From M55B127 sp034521955 (GTDB lineage Bacteria > Bacillota > Halanaerobiia > Halanaerobiales > M55B127): a stretch of DNA of 64,000 bases. Below, in pieces: positions 46,168 through 53,511 of the stretch. Positions within the stretch are counted from its first letter, which is position 1; every line of letters starts with the position of its first letter. Made by a program: the position numbers and the translations under genes. The notes below the pieces were generated by a model that saw only the letters and a list, made by a program, of their open reading frames with translations, searched no databases and had not been told where the DNA came from. The stretch lies in NCBI GenBank assembly GCA_034521955.1, contig JAXHLT010000001.1, positions 248,001-312,000 on the forward strand, read 5' to 3'.

Positions 46168-46476
46168 TTATTCATCATCTTCATTTTGTTGTTCATCTTC
46201 TTCTACTGGAATAAGTAATATCTCTCCTGGTTTAACCAGACCAAGTTCTTCTCTTGCGACTTTTTCTATATATGCAGGGCTTTTTACCCGCTCAATCTCT
46301 TCTTTTAATTGTTGATTTTGCTCTATTTTTTCTTCATACTCCTGGCTTAACCTATCTAATCTTTGTTCCATTTCATTAACTTTTCTCATATTCATAAATA
46401 ATCTAAATGAGAATATTATAATTACTATTATTAAAAGAAGTATCATAGCTTTTTTAAAAAAAGTCTCAAAGTTCAT
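46168..46476 (-). CDS. Septum formation initiator, DivIC/FtsB family
   Basis: Short bitopic membrane protein of the cell-division complex. An N-terminal helix (about residues 10-29) spans the membrane. A coiled coil follows (NEMEQRLDRLSQEYEEKIEQ), then the family block PAYIEKVAREELGLVKPGE. Its 102-residue length is normal. The acidic tail is EEDEQQNEDDE. It lies between the DUF2148 and tex genes. Confidence 0.88.
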   Translation of the reverse strand: MNFETFFKKAMILLLIIVIIIFSFRLFMNMRKVNEMEQRLDRLSQEYEEKIEQNQQLKEEIERVKSPAYIEKVAREELGLVKPGEILLIPVEEDEQQNEDDE

Positions 46477-46495
46477 AATTTTAGCTCCTTAAAAT

Positions 46496-47008
46496 TTATC
46501 TATCAAAGTATATACTTTTACCTGAGGCTGATATAGGTATACCTACTACTATTTCTCCATCAATTAGATTTAAACGTTTTGCAGCCACACCTATTCTATA
46601 CATAATTCTATTATCAACATTTAAAATGCTTGCTGTTTTTACCGCTGACCCCATAGCAATACCTAAATCCATTAATCTCCAGGCACAGACAGGACCGTCA
46701 AATTCTGGACCTGTTTTTAATTCGAGTTCATTACAGTTATCATATCCACATGCTCCACAGTTTAGTCCTAAAACATCTGCTTCACTAAGTGATAATAAAA
46801 TTACTTGATTGCTTTTTCTTACATTTTCTCCATCACGATCAAAATTCCCTTTATTACTCTCTTTACCATAGTCTATCATCTCTTGTGCTAACTTTTCAAT
46901 CTTATCTTCTCCTATCACCTTAATTTCAACATAATCTTGACCACCTGCTTTTGGAGCAGTTCTTGCAGAAACAGCCATTAATTCAGCTGCAGTTTTTAAT
47001 ACATCCAT
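46496..47008 (-). CDS. DUF2148 ferredoxin-like protein
   Basis: The 170-aa protein has MAVSARTAPKAGGQDYVEI at the start, and GLNCGACGYDNC with CxxCxxxxC near residues 84-92, plus VCAWRLMDLGIAMGSAVK. This matches the DUF2148 family, thought to hold an iron-sulfur cluster. The function is unknown. It has AAAGGAGG upstream of its ATG and is first of a tight group with divIC and tex. Confidence 0.85.
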   Translation of the reverse strand: MDVLKTAAELMAVSARTAPKAGGQDYVEIKVIGEDKIEKLAQEMIDYGKESNKGNFDRDGENVRKSNQVILLSLSEADVLGLNCGACGYDNCNELELKTGPEFDGPVCAWRLMDLGIAMGSAVKTASILNVDNRIMYRIGVAAKRLNLIDGEIVVGIPISASGKSIYFDR

Positions 47009-47032
47009 TAATATTACCTCCTTTAAATTATT

Positions 47033-47060
47033 TAAGCAGCCAGTTTTACCCGGCTGCTTA
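47033..47060 (-). terminator. Hairpin terminator after the sugar ABC ATPase gene
   Basis: Minus strand: TAAGCAGCC, a 10-base loop, then GGCTGCTTAAATAA. It sits about 25 bases after the ABC ATPase stop codon and before the DUF2148 ribosome-binding site. The T tract is short, so strength is uncertain. Confidence 0.65.
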
Positions 47061-47085
47061 ATATTATATCTAATTTATCTTTAAA

Positions 47086-48195
47086 TTAAAACAGTGCTTC
47101 TTCAGTTTCATTATCAAAGATATGCATTTTCTGTGTATAAACACCTAACTTGATTGTATCTCCAACCTTTGCATCACTTTCTGCAGCTACTCTTGCTATC
47201 ATAGAATGTTCATCAATTGCTAAATATAAGTAGATTTCTGAACCCATTGGTTCAACTACTTCAACTTCAGCTTCAAAGGAGTTATCTGCAGTTATATCTA
47301 AATCATGTGTAATTCTAGCATCTGTTAGATCTTCTGGTCTAATACCAAAAACTACTCTCTTATTAACATAATCTTTTATCTTATCATTAAATTGTTCAGG
47401 TACTTTAATTCTAAATGCTCCAAATCCATCTGTATAATAATCTTCTCCATCTTTTTCTATCTTTGCATCTAAGAAATTCATCGCCGGACTACCAATAAAA
47501 CCAGCAACAAACATATTAACGGGATGATTATATAATGATAAAGGTTCATCAACCTGTTGAACATATCCATCTTTTAAAACAACAATTCTATCACCCATTG
47601 TCATCGCTTCAGTTTGATCATGTGTTACATATACAATTGTTGTTTGTAATCTATCATGTAACTTACTTAACTCTGTTCTCATTTGTACCCTTAATTTTGC
47701 ATCAAGATTAGAAAGGGGCTCATCCATTAAAAAGACTTTAGGTTCTCTTACAATCGCTCTACCCAATGCAACACGCTGCCTTTGTCCACCGGATAACTGT
47801 TTTGGTTTACGTTCCAAGAGAGGTTCAATACTTAATATTTCAGCAGCATCTTGTACTCTTCTTTCAATTTCTTCTTTAGGAAATTTTCTTAATTTTAACC
47901 CAAAAGCCATATTATCATAAACATTCATATGTGGATAAAGAGCATAATTTTGAAAAACCATAGCAATATCTCTATCTTTTGGTGGAATATCATTTACAAC
48001 AGTATCTCCAATTTTTATTTGACCTTCAGAAATTTCTTCTAAACCAGCAATCATTCTTAAATCAGTAGATTTACCACAACCAGATGGTCCTACCAACACA
48101 AGAAACTCTTTATCTTTAATTTCTAAATTCTGATCTTTAGCAGCCACTACATCTCCAAATCTTTTAGTAACATTTTCAAAAGTAACACTAGCCAT
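47086..48195 (-). CDS. Carbohydrate ABC transporter ATPase (MsmK/UgpC type)
   Basis: ATP-binding subunit that often serves several sugar importers. The 369 aa contain Walker A GPSGCGKST, Q-loop VFQNYALYPHMNV, signature LSGGQRQRVALGRAI, Walker B VFLMDEPLSNLDAK and switch VYVTHDQTEAMT. A C-terminal OB-fold regulatory domain (FVAGFIGSPAMNF, FGIRPEDL) follows. The residue right after the Walker A KST is Asp rather than the usual Thr. The gene lies 3 bases after a LacI-type regulator, so both are probably under that regulator. Confidence 0.9.
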   Translation of the reverse strand: MASVTFENVTKRFGDVVAAKDQNLEIKDKEFLVLVGPSGCGKSTDLRMIAGLEEISEGQIKIGDTVVNDIPPKDRDIAMVFQNYALYPHMNVYDNMAFGLKLRKFPKEEIERRVQDAAEILSIEPLLERKPKQLSGGQRQRVALGRAIVREPKVFLMDEPLSNLDAKLRVQMRTELSKLHDRLQTTIVYVTHDQTEAMTMGDRIVVLKDGYVQQVDEPLSLYNHPVNMFVAGFIGSPAMNFLDAKIEKDGEDYYTDGFGAFRIKVPEQFNDKIKDYVNKRVVFGIRPEDLTDARITHDLDITADNSFEAEVEVVEPMGSEIYLYLAIDEHSMIARVAAESDAKVGDTIKLGVYTQKMHIFDNETEEALF

Positions 48196-48198
48196 AAC

Positions 48199-49215
48199 TT
48201 AATTCCTCCCTTTGTTAATCCTTGTGGATTCACATTTTTTTAATGTCGGTTGTAATACTTCAATCTCTTCTTTAGTATCTGAATCATTTATTAAATTTAT
48301 TAAAACCTCAGCAGCTAATTCTCCAGCTTTTCCAAGAGGTTCAACAACCCTTGTTAACTCTGGGTCAACAATTGAATTAATAATTGTGTCACCGTAAGAT
48401 ATAACAGCATAATCCTGTGGAATAAAATATCCTCCCATTTTTATAGATTCAACAAGTCCAACCGCTAATAGATCTTCAGTTACAAAAAAACTATCAGGTG
48501 GGTTATCTAATCCAACTAGTTCAAAAAAAGCATCATATCCACCCTGGCGTGAACCATCCGTTTTTAAAATTAACCTTTTGTCTAACTCTATTTTGTTTTC
48601 TTTTAATGCATTTTTATAACCTTTAATTTTCTCACTTTCTATGTAATCATCTTCATTACCGGTAACCAAAGCAATATTTTTATATCCTTTATCTATTAAG
48701 TGTTTAGTTGCCAGGTAAGATCCATAACTTGAATCTATTAAAATTGTAGGAATTAATACTTCTTCACATAACCTATTAACTAAAACTATATTATCATTAC
48801 CCCTCAACTTAGTATTAACGATATGTTGATCAGCAAGTTCACCACCTAAAATTATTGCTCCATCAACTCTTTTTTCCTCTAATAAATCAAGATAAGATTT
48901 TTCTTTTTCTAAATCATTATTAGTATTACAAAGAATAATTTGATACCCATGTTTTTCTGTTATTCTTTCTATATTCTCTATAATTGTCGAATAGTTTCCT
49001 TTGGATACCTTTGGTAACAGTAATGCTAAGATATGTGTTTCTTGTTTTGCTAAACCTTGAGCCAACTTGTTCGGTTTGAAATTATATTTTTTTGCAATTT
49101 TCAATATTTCATTTCTTGTCTTTTCCCCAACACCTGGTTTTCCGTTAATTGCTCTTGAAACCGTTGACTCAGCAACACCTATCATCTCTGCAATATCTTT
49201 TAATGTCAACGGCAA
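48199..49215 (-). CDS. LacI-family transcriptional regulator
   Basis: DNA-binding repressor with TLKDIAEMIGVAESTVSRAI as helix-turn-helix and hinge region KPNKLAQGLAKQ. The effector domain is of periplasmic-binding type (ILALLLPKVSKGNYS, VDGAIILGGE, ALVTGNEDDY). The start is TTG at 49213-49215 with AGGAGG upstream; the longer frame begins inside the operator. An inverted repeat of LacI type lies about 20 bases upstream, suggesting autoregulation and control of the following ABC ATPase gene. Effector probably a sugar. Confidence 0.9.
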   Translation of the reverse strand: MPLTLKDIAEMIGVAESTVSRAINGKPGVGEKTRNEILKIAKKYNFKPNKLAQGLAKQETHILALLLPKVSKGNYSTIIENIERITEKHGYQIILCNTNNDLEKEKSYLDLLEEKRVDGAIILGGELADQHIVNTKLRGNDNIVLVNRLCEEVLIPTILIDSSYGSYLATKHLIDKGYKNIALVTGNEDDYIESEKIKGYKNALKENKIELDKRLILKTDGSRQGGYDAFFELVGLDNPPDSFFVTEDLLAVGLVESIKMGGYFIPQDYAVISYGDTIINSIVDPELTRVVEPLGKAGELAAEVLINLINDSDTKEEIEVLQPTLKKCESTRINKGRN

Positions 49216-49234
49216 ATATAAAACCTCCTTTAGT

Positions 49235-49254
49235 TTGCGCAAGCCCTTGCGTAA
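49235..49254 (-). promoter_or_regulatory. Inverted repeat, likely LacI-family operator
   Basis: TTGCGCAAG, two bases, then CTTGCGTAA: a 20-base near-perfect palindrome with the central-CG style used by LacI-family regulators. It sits between TATTATATAG (possible -10 box) and the Shine-Dalgarno of the lacI-type gene, so binding would block transcription start. Confidence 0.75.
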
Positions 49255-49282
49255 CTCTATATAATATATTCAACATATTTAA

Positions 49283-49882
49283 TTAAATTCCTTCTTTATT
49301 TTTGAAATTTTCTGAAATATACCAGTTTAAATTTCTAGATACTTCTTTTACAATAATATTATCAAAAATATTAAAAAGTTGTTCTTGACCATTATCTATA
49401 TAGTTAAAGTATCCCCCACCTTCTAATCTTTCAATTATGTCAACGAAGAATTTTCTTTTAAACTTATAGTCCTGGATAAGAACAACTTTGTTAGATATTC
49501 GTTTAGCTTCTTTATATAATTTCTCTCGATTTTTTTCATCTAATCCATGAGCAACCATTGCTGTGACAACCATATCAAATGAATTATCTTTAAACGATAA
49601 CCCTTTTGCAATATCCCCTTTTTCACATTCAAGATTATTATTAAGACCTCTTTTAACCATCTCTTCAGCTACATCAATTCCTTTTACATCATAGCCTTGT
49701 TCTTTAAATACATAACCAAAAGCCCCAGTTCCACATCCAATATCTAATACAGTTTTAATATCTTTATCTTTAAAATAACTATTATTCTTTTTTAAGATCT
49801 TTCCATAATACCATACCTGGTATTTAAAAAACAGTTGATAGTATGGGGCTATTTTATTAAAAAGTTTTCCATGTTTGTCCAT
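49283..49882 (-). CDS. Class I SAM-dependent methyltransferase
   Basis: The 199-aa protein shows motif I TVLDIGCGTGAFGYVF, motif II DVKGIDVAEEMVKRG, and the motif KDNSFDMVVTAMVAHGLDE. The fold is the seven-strand methyltransferase fold, but the substrate cannot be read. It lies 5 bases after the beta-phosphoglucomutase gene and ends next to the LacI operator region. It may be cotranscribed with pgmB. Confidence 0.85.
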   Translation of the reverse strand: MDKHGKLFNKIAPYYQLFFKYQVWYYGKILKKNNSYFKDKDIKTVLDIGCGTGAFGYVFKEQGYDVKGIDVAEEMVKRGLNNNLECEKGDIAKGLSFKDNSFDMVVTAMVAHGLDEKNREKLYKEAKRISNKVVLIQDYKFKRKFFVDIIERLEGGGYFNYIDNGQEQLFNIFDNIIVKEVSRNLNWYISENFKNKEGI

Positions 49883-49887
49883 AAAAA

Positions 49888-50538
49888 TTACTCACTTAAT
49901 ATTTTTTTTAAGTCTATGTCTTTAACAGTATCAAATCTATAATGAGCATGACCTACTCTATTTTTGGGTCCTATACCTACAGCAATCATATCTGCTGCTA
50001 GCGCTGCATCTATTCCAGCTTTTGCGTCTTCAAATACAACACATTCTTCTGGTTTTAATCCAAGTTTATCAGCTGTGTGCAAAAACAAATCAGGAGCTGG
50101 TTTTGTGTTTTTTACACTATAACCATCTGATATTGTATCAAACATATCTCTAATATTTAACTTCTTTACTACTGTTTTAGTGTTTTTACTTGCAGAAGCA
50201 ATTGCCATTTTATAGCCTTCTTTTTTTACGGTATTTAATATATCTTCAATACCTTCAAGTAAATTATCTTTTGTGATATTTTCTAAATATTTTTGATAGT
50301 ACTTATTTTTTCTATCTGCTAATTCTTTCCTTTGTTTACTTGTTACTGTTTTATTATTTTTTCCTAATAACATATCAAGACACTTCATTCTGGATACTCC
50401 CCTAAATTTTTCATTAAACTTTCTATCAAATTCAAGGCCTTCTTCATCTGCTAACTGCTGCCAACCCAAATAATGGTATTCAGCTGTATCGGTTATTACA
50501 CCATCTAGATCAAAAATAATACCCTTTATCTTAGTCAT
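49888..50538 (-). CDS. pgmB: Beta-phosphoglucomutase (HAD superfamily)
   Basis: Converts beta-glucose-1-phosphate, the product of GH65 phosphorylases, to glucose-6-phosphate. The 216 aa have GIIFDLDGVITDTAEYHYLGWQ with the nucleophile Asp, FRGVSRMKCLDMLLG cap motif, IASASKNT, KPAPDLFLHTADKLG and VVFEDAKAGIDAALAADM. These fit beta-PGM better than other HAD phosphatases. A GH65 gene lies about 3 kb upstream on the same strand, separated by other genes. Confidence 0.88.
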   Translation of the reverse strand: MTKIKGIIFDLDGVITDTAEYHYLGWQQLADEEGLEFDRKFNEKFRGVSRMKCLDMLLGKNNKTVTSKQRKELADRKNKYYQKYLENITKDNLLEGIEDILNTVKKEGYKMAIASASKNTKTVVKKLNIRDMFDTISDGYSVKNTKPAPDLFLHTADKLGLKPEECVVFEDAKAGIDAALAADMIAVGIGPKNRVGHAHYRFDTVKDIDLKKILSE

Positions 50539-50551
50539 AAGATTTCCTCCT

Positions 50552-51127
50552 CTATAATTGAAATCTTTTTATACACTTCGTGTTTTCATCTAAAGTTGGC
50601 CTCCAGATTTCTAAAAGATCAGCTTTACAACTACGAGGTGTATTTATTCCTTCATATCTAAAACATAACTCTTTAAATTCCTTATCAAAATCTTTTTTTT
50701 CTTCAGTAAAAACAGTACTTGCTAAAGATATGTGGAATTTCCATTCGGAATAATTATCAATCGTTGTTATATCTTCTTTGGCAAACTTATTGTGTAATTC
50801 ATTACTAAATTGGATTAACTTTTTATTTTCTTCTACATTTAAAACTAAAAAGTTGTTTTCTTCAGAAGACAAACAATCAAAATCTTTAACTAATATATCT
50901 ATTTCTGTATACTTTATTATTACAGATTCTATAATTTCAACTGCTCTATCTAATTTATTTTTATCAATTCGATCTAATGTTATATGAACTTCTGGATATA
51001 CATCATCAGGATATAAGTCATATTTAGAAGACAAATGCTCCTGTAAGCTTTGGGCCAATTTCAAAACATCACCTTGTAATTTTAGGACAATGAAATATTC
51101 GTTTTCAAAAGATGATTGTTTAATCAT
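50552..51127 (-). CDS. 2H phosphoesterase (2'-5' RNA ligase-like)
   Basis: Two catalytic motifs, EVHITLDRI and KFHISLAS, mark the LigT-like 2H superfamily, which acts on cyclic phosphates or 2',5' bonds. The 191 residues are in the usual range. ATG at 51127 lies inside the end of the ABC ATPase gene (overlap of 8 bases), with GAGGAG upstream, so translation is coupled. Biological substrate unknown. Confidence 0.8.
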   Translation of the reverse strand: MIKQSSFENEYFIVLKLQGDVLKLAQSLQEHLSSKYDLYPDDVYPEVHITLDRIDKNKLDRAVEIIESVIIKYTEIDILVKDFDCLSSEENNFLVLNVEENKKLIQFSNELHNKFAKEDITTIDNYSEWKFHISLASTVFTEEKKDFDKEFKELCFRYEGINTPRSCKADLLEIWRPTLDENTKCIKRFQL

Positions 51128-52388
51128 ATATGGTCTCCTCATATTTTGTATTTAAGAAGTTACAAAGTTCTTTGTCAGTATTAACTTCATGTACTTTATT
51201 TTTTTCTTCTATTTCAGCCAAGATCTTTGTAAACTCTCCATCAGTAAAATCTCTTTTATCTAAATTATCATCGAAAAATATGATATCTTTTTCTTTAAAA
51301 TTATTTAGTACTTTAATATTATCTAGATTTCCCCAACCGAATGGAGTCCCTGATACAATGACCAAATCTGCTTTTTTTATCTTTTTCTCATTTTTAGCTA
51401 CAGACTTTTTATCAATAGGTGCAAAAGGTGGGATTTCAACAATATCAAAGTTTAATCTTTTTGCTTCTTCCCAATCTGAATCACCTCTGTTTAATACACC
51501 ACATGTAACATTAACTTTAAGATCATTTAATATATTCATTATATTTTTTCCTGTTCCTCCACCACAAATTAAATGCACATTAAAGTTACTGTTAATCATT
51601 TTTGAATTACTTTTCCTACGTGGAACAATTATTACATAAGGTCTTTCAGTAAAGGGATTATACTTTATATCTACTTCTGTATTATAAACTTGACTTATGT
51701 TTTTTTTAGTAATAACATCATCAACTTTTCCCATGCTGTGAATTTTCCCATCTTTTAATAAAATCAAGCGATCACAGTACTGACTGATTAAATTTAAGTC
51801 ATGAGAAACTGCTAAAACTGACATATCAAGCTTCTCATTTAAATCTGATATCAAATCAAAAATATTTCTTTGGTAATTTATATCTAAACTAGCTGTTGGC
51901 TCATCTAAAAGTAATAACTCAGGTTCCTGTACAATTGCTCTAGCAATGATTACTCTTTGTCTTTCACCACCACTTAAGTTTTGTATTGATTTATCTTTAA
52001 ATTTAACTATATCAGTTAATTCCATAGCTTCTTTTACTTTTCTTTTATCTTCCTTTTTTATTCTCCCCCATCTGTCCTGATAAGGGTTTCTACCCATCAT
52101 AACAAGGTCATAAACAGAAAAATTAAAATTAACTTTTGTATCCTGAGGTACTACAGCCATTTTTTTAGCAAGTTCCTTATATGAATAGTCATTAAGTAAA
52201 TTTTTATCTAGATAAATATAGCCGCTATCTGGATTTAGTAATTTACTAACATTTTTTAATAATGTTGATTTTCCAGACCCATTAGGACCGATTATTCCAA
52301 TAAATTCATTTTCTTCAAGATGAAAATCAATTTCTTTTAATATCTTTATATCACCATAAGAAAAGTCTATTTTTTCTAATTTAAGCAT
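51120..52388 (-). CDS. Iron/B12-type ABC ATPase with C-terminal extra domain (YvrA-like)
   Basis: ATPase of the FecE/BtuD group: Walker A GPNGSGKST, signature LSGGERQRVIIARAIVQEP, Walker B LLLDEPTASLDI, and VSHDLNLISQYCDRL. After about residue 260 there is a 160-residue domain not found in ordinary BtuD (NVHLICGGGTGKNIMNILND, LVIVSGTPFGWGN, IIFFDDNLDKRDFTDG), with a Rossmann-like pattern. Bacillus YvrA has a similar total size. ATG at 52386-52388 is 5 bases after the permease stop. No substrate-binding protein gene is next to it. Confidence 0.85.
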   Translation of the reverse strand: MLKLEKIDFSYGDIKILKEIDFHLEENEFIGIIGPNGSGKSTLLKNVSKLLNPDSGYIYLDKNLLNDYSYKELAKKMAVVPQDTKVNFNFSVYDLVMMGRNPYQDRWGRIKKEDKRKVKEAMELTDIVKFKDKSIQNLSGGERQRVIIARAIVQEPELLLLDEPTASLDINYQRNIFDLISDLNEKLDMSVLAVSHDLNLISQYCDRLILLKDGKIHSMGKVDDVITKKNISQVYNTEVDIKYNPFTERPYVIIVPRRKSNSKMINSNFNVHLICGGGTGKNIMNILNDLKVNVTCGVLNRGDSDWEEAKRLNFDIVEIPPFAPIDKKSVAKNEKKIKKADLVIVSGTPFGWGNLDNIKVLNNFKEKDIIFFDDNLDKRDFTDGEFTKILAEIEEKNKVHEVNTDKELCNFLNTKYEETIYD

Positions 52389-52392
52389 TTTA

Positions 52393-53406
52393 TCACCAAA
52401 TCTCTTTTTTCGTTTTTCTGAGTAAATAGATAAAGTATGGTCCACCTGTTAAAGCTGTTATAATCCCTACTGGAATTTCCATCGGTGAAAGTATAATTCT
52501 AGCTAAATCATCACTTATAATTAAAAATATACCACCCAATACAGCTGCTGTAGGATATAATCTCTTATGGTCAGGCCCTACTAACATTCTCGCAATATGT
52601 GGTACAATTAAACCAATAAATCCAATACTCCCACTTACTGAAACAACTGATGCAGTTACTAATGATGCACCAACTATAAGGTATTTTTTGCTTTTTTCTA
52701 CATCTACACCTAAGTGTTGAGCAGATGTTTCTCCTAATAATATTAAGTTTAAGTCTTTTAAGAAAAACACTATAATAATATTTCCTAATAAAAAATATGG
52801 TAACATTAATTTAATATCTGTCCAACTAGCCGTTGATAGGCTACCCAATAACCAGTAAATTATTTTCTGTAGATCTCTTGTACCAATAACCATTAAAAAG
52901 GACATTAGTGCATTTAAGACAAAACCAACTGCGACACCTGCAAGTAAAAATGTGACTACTGGAACCTTATCCTTTGTTTTTGCTAAATTATAGACAATAT
53001 ATACAGTAATTAACGAACCAAAAAATGCCATCAAAGGTAGTGTATTAAAAAATAAAAAACTAAACTGTAAGTTTAAGACTATTGCCAATGTTACTCCTGT
53101 ACCAGCACCAGCAGATATACCTACTATATATGGATCTACCATTGGATTTCTAATTACTCCTTGAAATACAACTCCGGCAATAGAGAGTCCAGCACCAACT
53201 AGAAAACTTAAAATTATCCTTGGTAATCTTATCTGTTTTACAATTACATTTAAGGATTGGCTTGTATCCTCCTGGGAAAAAAGCACTTTCATTACCCGTA
53301 AAGGAGATAAATTTATTGAACCAAAACTTAAAGAAATTACTGCTACCAATAATAGGATAACAATTATAAATAATATTTTATGTAAATAGCTTAACTTATT
53401 AAACAT
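52393..53406 (-). CDS. FecCD-family permease (iron/cobalamin ABC transporter)
   Basis: Membrane subunit with about ten helices. The 337 aa carry IRLPRIILSFLVGAGLSIAG near the start, GVVFQGVIRNPMVDPYIVGISAGA, GSIGFIGLIVPHIARMLVG and PVGIITALTGGPYFIYLL. These are the FecCD/BtuC landmarks. SD AGGAGG before ATG. It is followed by its ATPase gene. The usual binding protein (FhuD/BtuF type) is absent nearby. Substrate could be a siderophore, haem or cobalamin. Confidence 0.9.
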   Translation of the reverse strand: MFNKLSYLHKILFIIVILLLVAVISLSFGSINLSPLRVMKVLFSQEDTSQSLNVIVKQIRLPRIILSFLVGAGLSIAGVVFQGVIRNPMVDPYIVGISAGAGTGVTLAIVLNLQFSFLFFNTLPLMAFFGSLITVYIVYNLAKTKDKVPVVTFLLAGVAVGFVLNALMSFLMVIGTRDLQKIIYWLLGSLSTASWTDIKLMLPYFLLGNIIIVFFLKDLNLILLGETSAQHLGVDVEKSKKYLIVGASLVTASVVSVSGSIGFIGLIVPHIARMLVGPDHKRLYPTAAVLGGIFLIISDDLARIILSPMEIPVGIITALTGGPYFIYLLRKTKKEIW

Positions 53407-53511
53407 ATTATTGCCTCCAGGATATCCTTAAATCATATAATAACATAAATCAAGTATATTATCTAGACTTTAAACAGCAGTATGAAGGTTATCTATTTGT
53501 ATTTTGAATAT

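Noticed and set aside
51130..51639. 169-codon plus-strand frame opposite the ABC ATPase tail
   Set aside because: Long, but it is antisense to a coding region with clear reading frame; no start signal; Ser/Phe-rich composition of a shadow frame.
53407..53511. Cobalamin riboswitch ahead of the FecCD permease
   Set aside because: The gap is only about 105 bases and lacks the conserved B12-box sequence.
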